Assembly: GCA_020636435.1 (NCBI GenBank)
Contig: JACJXX010000002.1
Span: 2,232,001 to 2,296,000, forward strand
DNA length: 64,000 bases
From: Lewinellaceae bacterium
GTDB taxonomy: Bacteria; Bacteroidota; Bacteroidia; Chitinophagales; Saprospiraceae
Reading direction: 5' to 3'
Of the stretch, positions 1 to 7,738 are shown piece by piece (position 1 is the first letter of the stretch; every line of letters starts with the position of its first letter). A program made the translations under genes and the position numbers. The notes under the pieces are model-generated. The model saw only the letters and a program-made list of their open reading frames with translations, did no database searches and had not been told where the DNA came from.

Positions 1-93
1 CCCGCCGTCCGCTCCCGACCTCCTTCGTCGGTGCGGGACTCCCTACGGTCGCGTCCACCGCCCAGGCCTGCTATTGTCCCGTCCGCCGTCCCC
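1..93. other. intergenic, C-rich, no gene seen
   Basis: This stretch lies just downstream of the copper ATPase stop codon and is cut by the window edge. It is C-rich, with the word CCGTCCGC repeated near both ends, and looks like the low-complexity 3' sequence found after several other genes here. No start codon with supportable coding sequence was seen. Confidence 0.4.
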
Positions 94-2559
94 CTACAAT
101 CCCATCCGCTTCGCCACCCAATTACTGCCCAGCATCCCAAACAACACAATACTGATCGAGCTCAACGGCATCAAAATGGCCGCCACGATAGGAGAGAGGG
201 CGCCCTGCACCGCAAAGCTCAAGCCGATGATGTTGTAGATGAGGGCAAAGCCGTAAGCGAAGTAGACCAGCCTGATGCTGCGCCGGGCAAAGCCCAGGAA
301 GCTGGGAAGCAGGTGAAACTGCCGGGCGTCGAGGATGGCGTCGCAGGCGGGAGTGAAGTTGTTGGTGTCTTCGGCGACGACGATGCCGGCGTCGCTCTGC
401 TTCAAAGCGCCGGCATCGTTGAGGCCGTCGCCCAGCATGAGCACCTTTTGATTTTTAGATTGAAGCTCGCGCACAAACTGCAACTTGTCTTGCGGGCTTT
501 GCTGGAAGTGCATGTTGCCGTTGTCTCCAAAAATGGGCGCCAGCAGGGGGCGTTCCCGGCTGTTGTCGCCGGAGAGCAGGAAGATGGAGGCTTTCTCTCC
601 AAAATACCGGGCCACATTCCAGATGCCTTCCCGGAAGTGGTTGTTGACCTTAAAACATCCCCTGACTTCGTGGTTGACCTGCACATAAACCCCCTCCTCG
701 TCCGGGCATTGGCCATTGAGGAAGTGGTCGACAAATTTTCGGGAGCCTACCTTGATGCGGCGCTGGCAGATGATGCCCTCCACGCCTTTGCCCACCTGCT
801 CTTTCCAGTCGCTGGGCTGGTAGATGTTATCGTCCAGATCCGGTTCGCCCTCCTGCAGGAAAGCCGCCAATTGCTGGCTGATGGGGTGGCCGGAGGGGTT
901 CAAAACGGCACGGATCATCTGCTTCTCGTGGGCGTCGAGCGGCTCGCCGTCAAACTGTATGTCGCCGCGCCCCCGTTGGGTCAGGGTTCCGGTTTTGTCG
1001 AATACGACGGCCTGTGTGTCGGTCAGGGCTTCTATAACCGCCGTATTCTTCAGGTAGAACTGGTGCCGCCCCAGGATGCGCACGGCGTTGCCGAAGATGA
1101 AGGGGATGGCAAGGGCAACCGCACAGGGGCAGGCGATGATGAGCACCGCCGTGAAAGCATTGATGGCAATCGATGTATCGCGGGGTAGCCAGTAGGCCAG
1201 GGTGGAAAAGGCCACCAGCAAAATGGCCAGGGTAAACCGTTTCCCCACCTTATCGGCCAGAGCGCTGGTGTGGGATTCCCGCCGTTTGGTGAAGGCTTCG
1301 TCGTTCCACAACTCGGTGAGGTAGCTCTGGGAAACGCGGCGGGTGAGGCTCAACTCGATCGTGCCGCCCATTTGCCGGCCGCCGGCGAAAAGTTTTTCTC
1401 CTGTGTGTTTTTTTACAGGTTCTGATTCCCCGGTGACGAAGCTGTAGTCAATTTCCGCATCGCCCTTAAGCAGGATGCTGTCCGCCGGAATGAGCTCCCG
1501 GTGTTTGACGAGGATGATGTCCCCGGCTTCGAGCTTGTCGAGGGTGACGGAACGCACTTCGCCTTCTTCCTTGCGGTGGGCGGCAATGGGGAAATAGGAT
1601 TTGTAGTCTCTCTCGAACGACAGGTTGTGGTAAGTGCGCTGCTGGAACCATTTCCCGATCAGCAGGAAAAAGACCAGCCCCGCCAGGCTGTCCAGGTAAC
1701 CGGCGCCGGTATGGGTGAGGATTTCGAAAACGCTGCGCCCAAACAGGGTAAGGATGCCGATGGAGATGGGCACGTCGATGTTGAGCATCCGCTGTTGCAG
1801 CCCCAGCCAGGCCGATTGCAGGTAATCGCGCCCGCTGTAGAACACCACCGGCAGGGCCAGCAGGATATTGAGGTAGCCGAAGACGCGGACAAAGTAGGCG
1901 TCGGTTCCCTGGTCCAGGCCCAGGTATTCCGGGAAGCTGAGCAGCATGATGTTGCCGAAAGCGAAGCCGGCGATGCCCAGCTTGTAGTAGAAGGAACGGT
2001 CTGTGAGGGGCTTGTCCGCCTGGTCCAGATTGCTCAGGTTGATGGCCGGGGCGTAGCCAATGCTGGCCAGCAGTTCGACTACCCGCCGCAGGCTGACTTC
2101 TTCTTCCGAAAAGGTGATGTAGGCTTCTTTCTTGACGAAATTGACGGTGGAGGCCAGCACGCCGGGGCTGAGCTTATACAGATTTTCCAGCAGCCAGATG
2201 CAGGACGCGCAGTGAATTTGTGGCATGAAAAAGGTAACTCTGGTGCGATGGGCATCCGAAAAGTCGATGATCTTTTCCCGCACATCCGGGTCGTTCAGGA
2301 AGGCGTATTCTTCCTGCGCTTTGCCTTTGAGGCTGATGCCGGCGTTTTCATCCAGGTCGTAGTACCGGCACAGCCCATTGTCGTTAAGTATCTCAAAGAC
2401 CGTTTTGCAGCCTTCGCAGCAGAATTTTTTATCTTCGAGGTAGACTTCTGCCTCCTCGCAGGGCTCTCCGCAGTGATGACAATGAGTTGCAACTTCCGGC
2501 ATGTTATCGATCAGTTGTTGATCTTTTAGTTGGCTTGCGGCGGACATAAAGATGGCCAT
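94..2559 (-). CDS. ccoI: heavy-metal translocating P-type ATPase, CcoI/FixI type
   Basis: An 821-residue inner-membrane P1B-type ATPase, probably exporting Cu(I) for cbb3-type oxidase assembly. The N-terminus carries a Cys-rich metal-binding module (C27-x2-C30, C34, C47, C48, C51) typical of CcoI-type pumps, then an HMA domain with CASC at 117-120. The actuator motif TGES is at 386-389, the transmembrane CPC at 487-489, the phosphorylation motif DKTGTLT from D521, and a GDGLND hinge lies near 700. The eight-helix arrangement expected of the family is consistent with the hydrophobic stretches. Met5 (MSAASQL) is an alternative start. In Bacteroidota this gene often sits beside ccoS/ccoN; those would lie left of the window. 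The CcoI assignment rests on the N-terminal Cys module, so another copper-exporting paralogue is possible. Confidence 0.88.
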   Translation of the reverse strand: MAIFMSAASQLKDQQLIDNMPEVATHCHHCGEPCEEAEVYLEDKKFCCEGCKTVFEILNDNGLCRYYDLDENAGISLKGKAQEEYAFLNDPDVREKIIDFSDAHRTRVTFFMPQIHCASCIWLLENLYKLSPGVLASTVNFVKKEAYITFSEEEVSLRRVVELLASIGYAPAINLSNLDQADKPLTDRSFYYKLGIAGFAFGNIMLLSFPEYLGLDQGTDAYFVRVFGYLNILLALPVVFYSGRDYLQSAWLGLQQRMLNIDVPISIGILTLFGRSVFEILTHTGAGYLDSLAGLVFFLLIGKWFQQRTYHNLSFERDYKSYFPIAAHRKEEGEVRSVTLDKLEAGDIILVKHRELIPADSILLKGDAEIDYSFVTGESEPVKKHTGEKLFAGGRQMGGTIELSLTRRVSQSYLTELWNDEAFTKRRESHTSALADKVGKRFTLAILLVAFSTLAYWLPRDTSIAINAFTAVLIIACPCAVALAIPFIFGNAVRILGRHQFYLKNTAVIEALTDTQAVVFDKTGTLTQRGRGDIQFDGEPLDAHEKQMIRAVLNPSGHPISQQLAAFLQEGEPDLDDNIYQPSDWKEQVGKGVEGIICQRRIKVGSRKFVDHFLNGQCPDEEGVYVQVNHEVRGCFKVNNHFREGIWNVARYFGEKASIFLLSGDNSRERPLLAPIFGDNGNMHFQQSPQDKLQFVRELQSKNQKVLMLGDGLNDAGALKQSDAGIVVAEDTNNFTPACDAILDARQFHLLPSFLGFARRSIRLVYFAYGFALIYNIIGLSFAVQGALSPIVAAILMPLSSISIVLFGMLGSNWVAKRMGL

Positions 2560-2724
2560 TTTTTAGTTGAACAACCAAAACCGCGGTACGGAAAATTGCG
2601 AATCCCAATTTGTTCAAAGCTTGAGGTTGGCTGGGGCTGGGCTGCTGAGGAGGATTACATTTTAGCGTTACCTGGTTTCGGCCTTCCGGTTCCAATCCCC
2701 GGGATGACGGTAAAGGTAGGAGAA

Positions 2725-2760
2725 GGAAAAAAGCAGGGGAGTGACATTTGTCACTCCCCT
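2725..2760 (-). terminator. rho-independent terminator for the T9SS Asp-box gene
   Basis: A perfect 12-bp stem, AGGGGAGTGACA / TGTCACTCCCCT, with a 2-nt loop lies at 2735-2760. Read on the minus strand it is followed by GC and a run of six T. It is about 170 bp downstream of the minus-strand stop codon at 2927. Confidence 0.75.
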
Positions 2761-2795
2761 CAGGTGATTAAAATCAAAAAGGGCTAGGTTTGTTT

Positions 2796-2845
2796 GCTTT
2801 GCGAAATTTGCGCCAGGTGGGGGCGGAGAGCAAGTTTCGCAAAGC
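2796..2845. repeat. inverted repeat, 16-bp arms
   Basis: Arms at 2796-2811 (GCTTTGCGAAATTTGC) and 2830-2845 (GCAAGTTTCGCAAAGC) match at 15 of 16 positions, the exception being a G-T wobble, around an 18-nt loop. GGCTAGGT occurs on both sides of the palindrome as a direct repeat, so it could be a small mobile or REP-like unit. Function unknown. Confidence 0.6.
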
Positions 2846-2883
2846 GGGGCTGGCTAGGTGTGGCTCGTCCCTGCCTAACCATC

Positions 2884-2928
2884 CAGCCATTTCACCCTGA
2901 GCTTGTCGAAGGGCAGCCATTTCACCCT
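2884..2928. repeat. 15-bp direct repeats around a REP-like word, touching a stop codon
   Basis: CAGCCATTTCACCCT occurs at 2884-2898 and again at 2914-2928, period 30. Between them is CTGAGCTTGTCGAAGGG, a word I recognise as recurrent in intergenic DNA of many bacteria. The second copy overlaps the stop codon of the minus-strand gene at 2927-2929. Confidence 0.6.
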
Positions 2929-4777
2929 ACCGCTGCACCTGCAGCTTCCTACTCTGAAAACCAAAGTCGGTTTCTACCCGAAGCAAGTACTGGCCGGCGG
3001 GCAACTCATAGGTAGAAATATCCAGTTGATGAGCGCCTGCGGGCAGGGCGCCGAAGTTGTTTTGCCGGACCAGTTCGCCCTTCTGGCCGAACAGCCGGGC
3101 CTGTATGGCGGAACCGGCTTTGAGTTGCAGTTCTACCCGGGTTTTTTCCACCGCCGGGTTCGGCGTAGGCTGTCCCAGCGTAAACTTTTCGGAGATGACA
3201 TTGATCTCCGGTATGGCGGTGGTGGCGCCTTCGCCCAGCGGCAGGAATGCGGCGTAGAGGTCGATGTTGCCGTCATTGGTGCGGCCGTCGGCCCAAACCG
3301 GGATGGCGTAACCGTTGGTAGCCAGGATTTGCGTGTACTCTCCGATGCCGAAGTTGGCGTTGGCCGCGCCGATCATAGAAAAATCCGAACTGCTGGTAGA
3401 CACCGGATAATCGTTCTCGAAAGTAAGCCCTCCGTCTTTGGAGTAGGTCATGTAGTATTTGGTCATCAGGTTATTGGGGTCTTCCCGGCGGTCGTACCAG
3501 CTCACGGCCAGCACGCCCTCTTTGTTGACGGCGAGGCTGGGGAAGAACTGCTCGGAATCGGGCAGGCCGTCGTTGTTGAGCACGATGGGGTTCGCCCAAT
3601 TGAGCCCGCCGTCTTTGGAGTAGCTGTAGTAGACGTCCACTCCGGAAGTCAGCTCGGTTTGGAAGCCATCGGCGGTCCACACCGCATAGAGGTTGCCGTC
3701 GAACTCGCCGCCCGATTTGTCCACCCGCAGGTGAGGGCACGGATAGACGCGGGCCGAGTCGATGCCCACCAGGTCGCACGGGCCGCCGGCGCCGGGAGGG
3801 AAACAGGGCAGGTGAAAGGAGGAAATCCGTACCGGATCGGAGAAGGTAGCCCCGCCGTCTTCAGAAACGCAGTGATAGAGGTTCATGGCGACATCCTGGG
3901 CGGTGGCGCCGGCGAAGAGGACGTGCACCTTGCCGTCGCGGCCGACGTCGATGCTGGCGAACTGGGAAAAGACGATGTCCTCCGGCGTCACGTCGACGGC
4001 CTCGCCGAACTCGTTGCTGTCGGGGTTCTTGGTTTTAACCAGAATGTTGTAGGTGGTATCCGCCAGGTTGATTTCGACGTAGGCAGCGTAGAGGTTGTTC
4101 CGAAAAGGCGTGGGGGAAAGGTCGGTGGCCAACCATTCCTTATCCACGAAGCGGGAATCAGGGTTTTCCAGGCTGGCGACCTCTCCGGAATCGATAAAGG
4201 ATTCCTGCCGTTGCCAGCTTTGCCCGCCATCAGTGGAGATAGCCCAGTGAAGTTGTATGCCGATGGTAAAGTTCAGGTTGACCGAGAGGGTAAGCCAGGA
4301 CAGGTACGCCGTGCCGTCGGTGTCGAAGGCCAGCACCGGGTCTCCGCCACCCAGGATGAAGTTGAACGGGCCGAGGTCGCTGACGCCGTCGAACTGGCTG
4401 AGTTCCCAGGTGTCCCCGAAATCCTTGGTGTAATAGATGGGGAAAGAAAGGGCGCCCAGGAGATTTTCCGCATCCAGCACCATGCCGGCGATGATGATGT
4501 TGTTGGTGTCCCGGGGGTTAATGGCGGCGTGCACCTCGGATTCTGGCTTTTCGGAGTTGCTGACATTGTTCTCCAGGTTTCGGAAGGATACGCCTGCAGG
4601 GGAGGCTAACTGTTGTTGGATAGCCTGCAATTCTTCAGGGGCTGCTTTCATCTTGCGCTCCAGCACGGAGCGCCCCTGCTGGTAAATCCACTGTTTGTTG
4701 AAAACCTGCTGAGCAGCCAGGTTGATAAAGGCAGCCAATAGAAGCACGCCCGATAGGGTCCATTTCAATCGGTTCAT
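2927..4777 (-). CDS. secreted sialidase-fold (Asp-box) protein with T9SS sorting domain
   Basis: A 616-residue exported protein. The N-terminus (MNRLKWTLSGVLLLAAFINLAAQQ) is a clear signal peptide cleaved near residue 22. The body carries at least four Asp-box motifs of the S/T-x-D-G-G-x-[TSN]-[FW] kind (for example STDGGQSW, SEDGGATF, SKDGGLNW, SKDGGLTF), indicating a BNR/sialidase-like beta-propeller. The last 80 or so residues, starting near QPTPNPA and ending in QSRKLQVQR, match a T9SS type A sorting domain, so the protein is probably exported across the outer membrane and anchored or released. Asp-boxes are structural, so sialidase activity is not implied. It appears monocistronic, with its own terminator. 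Confidence 0.85.
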   Translation of the reverse strand: MNRLKWTLSGVLLLAAFINLAAQQVFNKQWIYQQGRSVLERKMKAAPEELQAIQQQLASPAGVSFRNLENNVSNSEKPESEVHAAINPRDTNNIIIAGMVLDAENLLGALSFPIYYTKDFGDTWELSQFDGVSDLGPFNFILGGGDPVLAFDTDGTAYLSWLTLSVNLNFTIGIQLHWAISTDGGQSWQRQESFIDSGEVASLENPDSRFVDKEWLATDLSPTPFRNNLYAAYVEINLADTTYNILVKTKNPDSNEFGEAVDVTPEDIVFSQFASIDVGRDGKVHVLFAGATAQDVAMNLYHCVSEDGGATFSDPVRISSFHLPCFPPGAGGPCDLVGIDSARVYPCPHLRVDKSGGEFDGNLYAVWTADGFQTELTSGVDVYYSYSKDGGLNWANPIVLNNDGLPDSEQFFPSLAVNKEGVLAVSWYDRREDPNNLMTKYYMTYSKDGGLTFENDYPVSTSSSDFSMIGAANANFGIGEYTQILATNGYAIPVWADGRTNDGNIDLYAAFLPLGEGATTAIPEINVISEKFTLGQPTPNPAVEKTRVELQLKAGSAIQARLFGQKGELVRQNNFGALPAGAHQLDISTYELPAGQYLLRVETDFGFQSRKLQVQR

Positions 4778-5013
4778 AGATTAAGCTTTAACGGAGTGGC
4801 CGCCTTGCGGAGCGGGGCGTTGTTGGTTTTGCCAACGATCAACAGAGAACCGTCAACAAACGACGGCCCGGCGCTTCCGGGGAGGAACCACGCAAATGTT
4901 ATGGAAAAATATTTCGCGGAGATAAAAGGATAGAGTAGGGCGCTATTTTTATGGCGGGGTAAAGGTAGTGAAATTTCTCCGACTGCGCAACGAACCAGAT
5001 AAATATGGTTCGT

Positions 5014-5832
5014 TTAATAGTCCGTCTTAATAGACTTATCAAAAGGAATCTTAAACTGGTAAAGCACATCCTCATCCGTATGGCCTTCCAGCACGTCCAG
5101 CCCGTAGCGGATTTTTCGGGGGTCGTCGTAGACCAGAGTGCCGAAGGCGCGGTCCCAGAAGGAAAAGATATTGCCGAAGTTGGTGTCCGTCCACGGCCGT
5201 TCAAAATGGTGGTGGAACTTGTGCATGTTGGGAGTGATGAACACCAGGCTCAGGGGTTTGTCCAACCAAACCGGAACAGCGATATTGGCGTGGGTCAGGT
5301 AGGTGAACAGGATGCTGGAAATGCGGTAAATCAGGTAATAAGCAAACGGCATTCCACTGATGATGACAGCAAACAGGGCAAAAAGCTCCCGGATCAGGTA
5401 ATCCCCCGGATGGTGGCGGGTGCCGGTGGTGGCATCCACCTTGGTGTCGCTGTGGTGAACCATGTGAAATTTCCACATCCACTTCACTTTGTGCAGCAGG
5501 TAGTGGGCAACGTACTGAGCCACAAAGTCGAGCAGCATGACGGCGATCAGGAGTTCAGCCCAGATGGGCAGGTCGAGCAGGTAGAGGAAGCCGAATTCGT
5601 GCTGTTGCGTCCACAGGAAGATGCCCACTGTAGCCAGCCCAAAGAGCACATTGATGGCCAGGGAGGTGGATAGAAAGACCAGGTTGACCCCGGCGTGCTT
5701 CCATTTGCGGTAGTTGAAGCGCGAAAGGGGGATATTGCCCTCCAGTATCCAGCTGACGGACAAGCAGATCATGATCCAGGCTAGTTTGTACCAGTCGGGC
5801 ATGTGGGCAAAGAAGTCCAGGAATGCTTCCAT
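5014..5832 (-). CDS. sterol desaturase / fatty acid hydroxylase family membrane protein
   Basis: A 272-residue integral membrane protein. Its histidine clusters are those of the di-iron fatty acid hydroxylase superfamily: H-x3-H around HYLLH, then HMVHH with a following RHH, and HKFHHHF near the C-terminus. These ligate two irons for O2-dependent hydroxylation or desaturation of a lipid. Several hydrophobic helices precede and separate the clusters. Substrate cannot be read from the sequence; Bacteroidota homologues are proposed to act on fatty acids, sterol-like lipids or carotenoids. It stands alone, with 236 bp to the next gene downstream and a 616-bp gap upstream. Confidence 0.85.
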   Translation of the reverse strand: MEAFLDFFAHMPDWYKLAWIMICLSVSWILEGNIPLSRFNYRKWKHAGVNLVFLSTSLAINVLFGLATVGIFLWTQQHEFGFLYLLDLPIWAELLIAVMLLDFVAQYVAHYLLHKVKWMWKFHMVHHSDTKVDATTGTRHHPGDYLIRELFALFAVIISGMPFAYYLIYRISSILFTYLTHANIAVPVWLDKPLSLVFITPNMHKFHHHFERPWTDTNFGNIFSFWDRAFGTLVYDDPRKIRYGLDVLEGHTDEDVLYQFKIPFDKSIKTDY

Positions 5833-5922
5833 TGGAAATGCAATTGTTGGTGTAAGGACTGCTAAAGTAACTCGTTTTTTTAATTTTGGAAAATGAAAAA
5901 ATGTGTTCTTCGAGAAGTTGCA

Positions 5923-5966
5923 ATTGTTGCCATTCTAATTTAAGTATTAACTTACCTGGCAACAAT
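5923..5966. repeat. hairpin, 9-bp perfect arms
   Basis: ATTGTTGCC at 5923-5931 pairs with GGCAACAAT at 5958-5966 across a 26-nt AT-rich loop. It sits about 90 bp upstream of the hydroxylase start and could be regulatory; there is no T tract to make it a terminator. Confidence 0.4.
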
Positions 5967-5987
5967 CAAAGTTAGTAAATTTATTGC

Positions 5988-6153
5988 TTAGTAACGGGCA
6001 AATAATAAGGTTTCGAAATATGCCGCCGCTATTTTGTTGCCAGACGAGGCGCGATGAGGGAGCATAGCCGGAGGTTACGTAACTGAAGAGCAACGACGTA
6101 TGGCGGCAAAAGAGCAAGGCAGAATCGAAAGGTTATTATTTAACCGTTACTTA
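5988..6153 (+). repeat. structured inverted-repeat element, copy A
   Basis: One of three related elements in the window (see 25933 and 35358). It is flanked by TTA direct repeats at 5988-5990 and 6151-6153. The outer arms 5991-6015 and 6126-6150 pair at 21 of 25 positions, with the outermost 7 bp (GTAACGG) perfect. Inside, TTTTGTTGCCA pairs with TGGCGGCAAAA using two G-T wobbles, and an apical TAGCC / GGTTA mini-hairpin follows. Core words shared with copy B are AGGCGCGA, ATAGCC, GAGCAACG, ATGGCG, CAAAA and CAGAAT. There is no ORF inside. It could be a MITE, a REP-like unit or a structured RNA. Confidence 0.8.
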
Positions 6154-6448
6154 GGCCTATAATTTATCCTGCAAACAGCTGTGGGTGTTGCATCAAAGCA
6201 CGCCGATTGTGGAAGTGGGGGAGTTGAGCCTGGCTTCTGCTTCGGGTAATCTCGTTACTGCCGCAAAGGGATCGTCCGGTTTTTTGATGAGCAGGGGCGC
6301 CTGGCCGGGAGGACAGAAGCAGCTTTTAGCGAGGGAGAACCGGCAGAGGTCACCCTGCCGTATTTTGCTTTGGCGATGATTGGGATGATGATGATGATTG
6401 GTGGCGCAGGTAGATGAGTTACCCACCGGGTGAATCCGGCACGTCCAA

Positions 6449-7297
6449 CTACCCACTCTCCGATGGTTTCTCATCATCATCCGGAGTAGCTTTCCTTTGA
6501 ATTTCTTCCAGGCGCACATCCCGGTAGTGGCGCTTCAGCCACCGGGCCAGCCCGTCCAGGCCGGGGAAGAGGACCCGCTCGTTGATGTTGGACTGGTCCA
6601 GCTTGTCGCGAATCTCCCATTTCAGGTAAGCGGGGATGATGATCTTGAAGTAGCTGACCTCCGTTCTTTTCAGCCAGTCGCTGATCAATATGTTGGGGTT
6701 CGACATCATGGAGAAAACGGCGTATTGGTTGACGATGCGGTCGTCTATGGAAGGGGGCTCGAAGAAAACGGCAAAATCGTCCTTTTTGAGTTGGCCCAGT
6801 TCGGGAAGGGTCGTAGCTACCCGTTCCAGCATTTCGGCGGTGAAAATATGCGAACCCTCTTCTTCGATGACCTTGGCGAGCTGGTCGGGCAGGTAGGTTT
6901 TGGAATCTACATAGTTGGCGGCCCAGATGACGCCGTCTTTGTGGTATTTGGTAAAATCGGCGGTAGCAAAATGAAGCGCAATGTAGGGCGAATAAGTCCA
7001 GTCGAGCAAACGGGTGGGAAGGCCGTGGTGCTGGGCCAGTGCCAGCCAGTTCCACACTGAAGTGTATTCGGAACTGATCTGCTTCTGGCTGTATTTGCGG
7101 AAGTTGCGCAACAGGTGTTTTTCGAGGTGGGATTCCCCCAGCCGGTTGAGGGTGGAACTCAACGGATAGCTGCTGTCTTCCAGCCCCCGGTAGACATAAG
7201 CGGAGCGAAAGCGGTGCAGTTGTTCGTTCCAGGAGTCGATGTACAGCGCTTCCTGCAACTGCGCCCAGTTTTTGATAACGATATTTTTGCCTTCCAT
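6449..7297 (-). CDS. FRG domain-containing protein
   Basis: A 282-residue cytosolic protein. The FRG domain (named for an N-terminal F-R-G signature) is recognisable from YRGLEDSSYPL near residue 38 and from AQHHGLPTRLLDWTYSP near residues 88-104, followed by AL-x-FA, all conserved family signatures. The biochemical role of FRG domains is not established; they recur near phage-defence and toxin-like genes and in standalone proteins. No partner gene is adjacent: a 441-bp repeat-containing gap lies upstream and structured element A downstream. The C-terminus is charged (DDDEKPSESG). Confidence 0.82.
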   Translation of the reverse strand: MEGKNIVIKNWAQLQEALYIDSWNEQLHRFRSAYVYRGLEDSSYPLSSTLNRLGESHLEKHLLRNFRKYSQKQISSEYTSVWNWLALAQHHGLPTRLLDWTYSPYIALHFATADFTKYHKDGVIWAANYVDSKTYLPDQLAKVIEEEGSHIFTAEMLERVATTLPELGQLKKDDFAVFFEPPSIDDRIVNQYAVFSMMSNPNILISDWLKRTEVSYFKIIIPAYLKWEIRDKLDQSNINERVLFPGLDGLARWLKRHYRDVRLEEIQRKATPDDDEKPSESG

Positions 7298-7448
7298 TCG
7301 CTAAAGGTAAAAAAAACAACCGTAACGGTCTTGTAGTTATACTGGCATATAGCCGGTTTTGTTACCGGCAAATTCTAATGGCCAGCATCTGGCATCCACG
7401 CAACCCCAGGTGTCTGTCGATACAGCAGGCGGCATTTGAAGGAAGGCA

Positions 7449-7490
7449 ATAAAAAAGGCGGCCCAGCCTCCTTAAGGGGCTAAACCGCCG
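7449..7490 (-). terminator. terminator downstream of the DUF2911 gene
   Basis: GGCGG at 7457-7461 pairs with CCGCC at 7485-7489, enclosing an inner AGCC-x-CCTT / AAGG-x-GCT stem. On the minus strand the stem is followed by TTTTTT. It lies about 250 bp past the stop codon at 7739, beyond the heptamer repeats, implying a repeat-rich 3' UTR. Confidence 0.7.
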
Positions 7491-7550
7491 CGTGCCACAT
7501 CATCATTTTTCAGTCGGGTGAATTCTGGTTGATTGGTTGATCTTCAGTCC

Positions 7551-7651
7551 TTTGGACGAACTAAACGTGAAGTCGGAAGTCGGAAGTCGGACACGAGCGA
7601 AGCGACTGACGAAGTAAATGCGAAGTCGGAATTAGGCTCTGAATGAACGAC
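7551..7651 (-). repeat. dispersed 3'-UTR repeat with CTTCCGA heptamers, copy 1
   Basis: Read on the minus strand this block runs CGTTCATTC ... AATTCCGACTTC ... GCATTT ... then three CCGACTT heptamers ... CGTTTAGTTCGTCCAAAG. A second copy in the same order is at 60597-60666 on the plus strand. In both cases the repeat lies downstream of a stop codon on that gene's sense strand. Confidence 0.7.
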
Positions 7652-7703
7652 ACACACCCGTTTTCCGCCCCGCCTTCGCCAGCGCTCTTCCCTTCCGGGC
7701 AAG

Positions 7704-7738
7704 CTTCCGCCTTCCGATTTCCGCCTTCCGATTTCCGC
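7704..7738 (-). repeat. five heptamer units abutting a stop codon
   Basis: On the plus strand the units are CTTCCGC, CTTCCGA, TTTCCGC, CTTCCGA, TTTCCGC, ending exactly at the stop codon of the DUF2911 gene. They run opposite to the CTTCCGA heptamers in 7551-7651, so the two blocks could pair in the transcript. Confidence 0.7.

Larger units (their letters stand above)
2560..2926. other. 367-bp intergenic region with repeats and a terminator
   Basis: The region lies between the ATPase start and the 3' end of the exported Asp-box protein, both on the minus strand. It holds a minus-strand terminator hairpin, a second long inverted repeat and a REP-like word, each listed separately. No open frame in it looks coding. 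Confidence 0.6.
5833..6448. other. 616-bp intergenic region with two inverted-repeat structures
   Basis: The gap separates the hydroxylase start from the stop of the FRG gene, both minus strand. A hairpin with 9-bp arms (ATTGTTGCC 5923-5931 / GGCAACAAT 5958-5966) is followed by structured element A at 5988-6153. From 6154 to 6448 I see no supportable gene on either strand; the small open frames there overlap the FRG gene out of frame or have no family features. Confidence 0.55.
7298..7738. other. 441-bp intergenic region: terminator and heptamer repeats
   Basis: Between the FRG gene start and the stop of the DUF2911 gene. It holds a minus-strand terminator at 7449-7490 and two heptamer-repeat blocks in opposite orientation (7551-7651 and 7704-7738), listed separately. 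No gene seen. Confidence 0.6.

Noticed and set aside
2903..4609. 568-codon plus-strand frame opposite the Asp-box gene
   Set aside because: The minus strand has a signal peptide, Asp-boxes and a T9SS domain; the plus frame has none.
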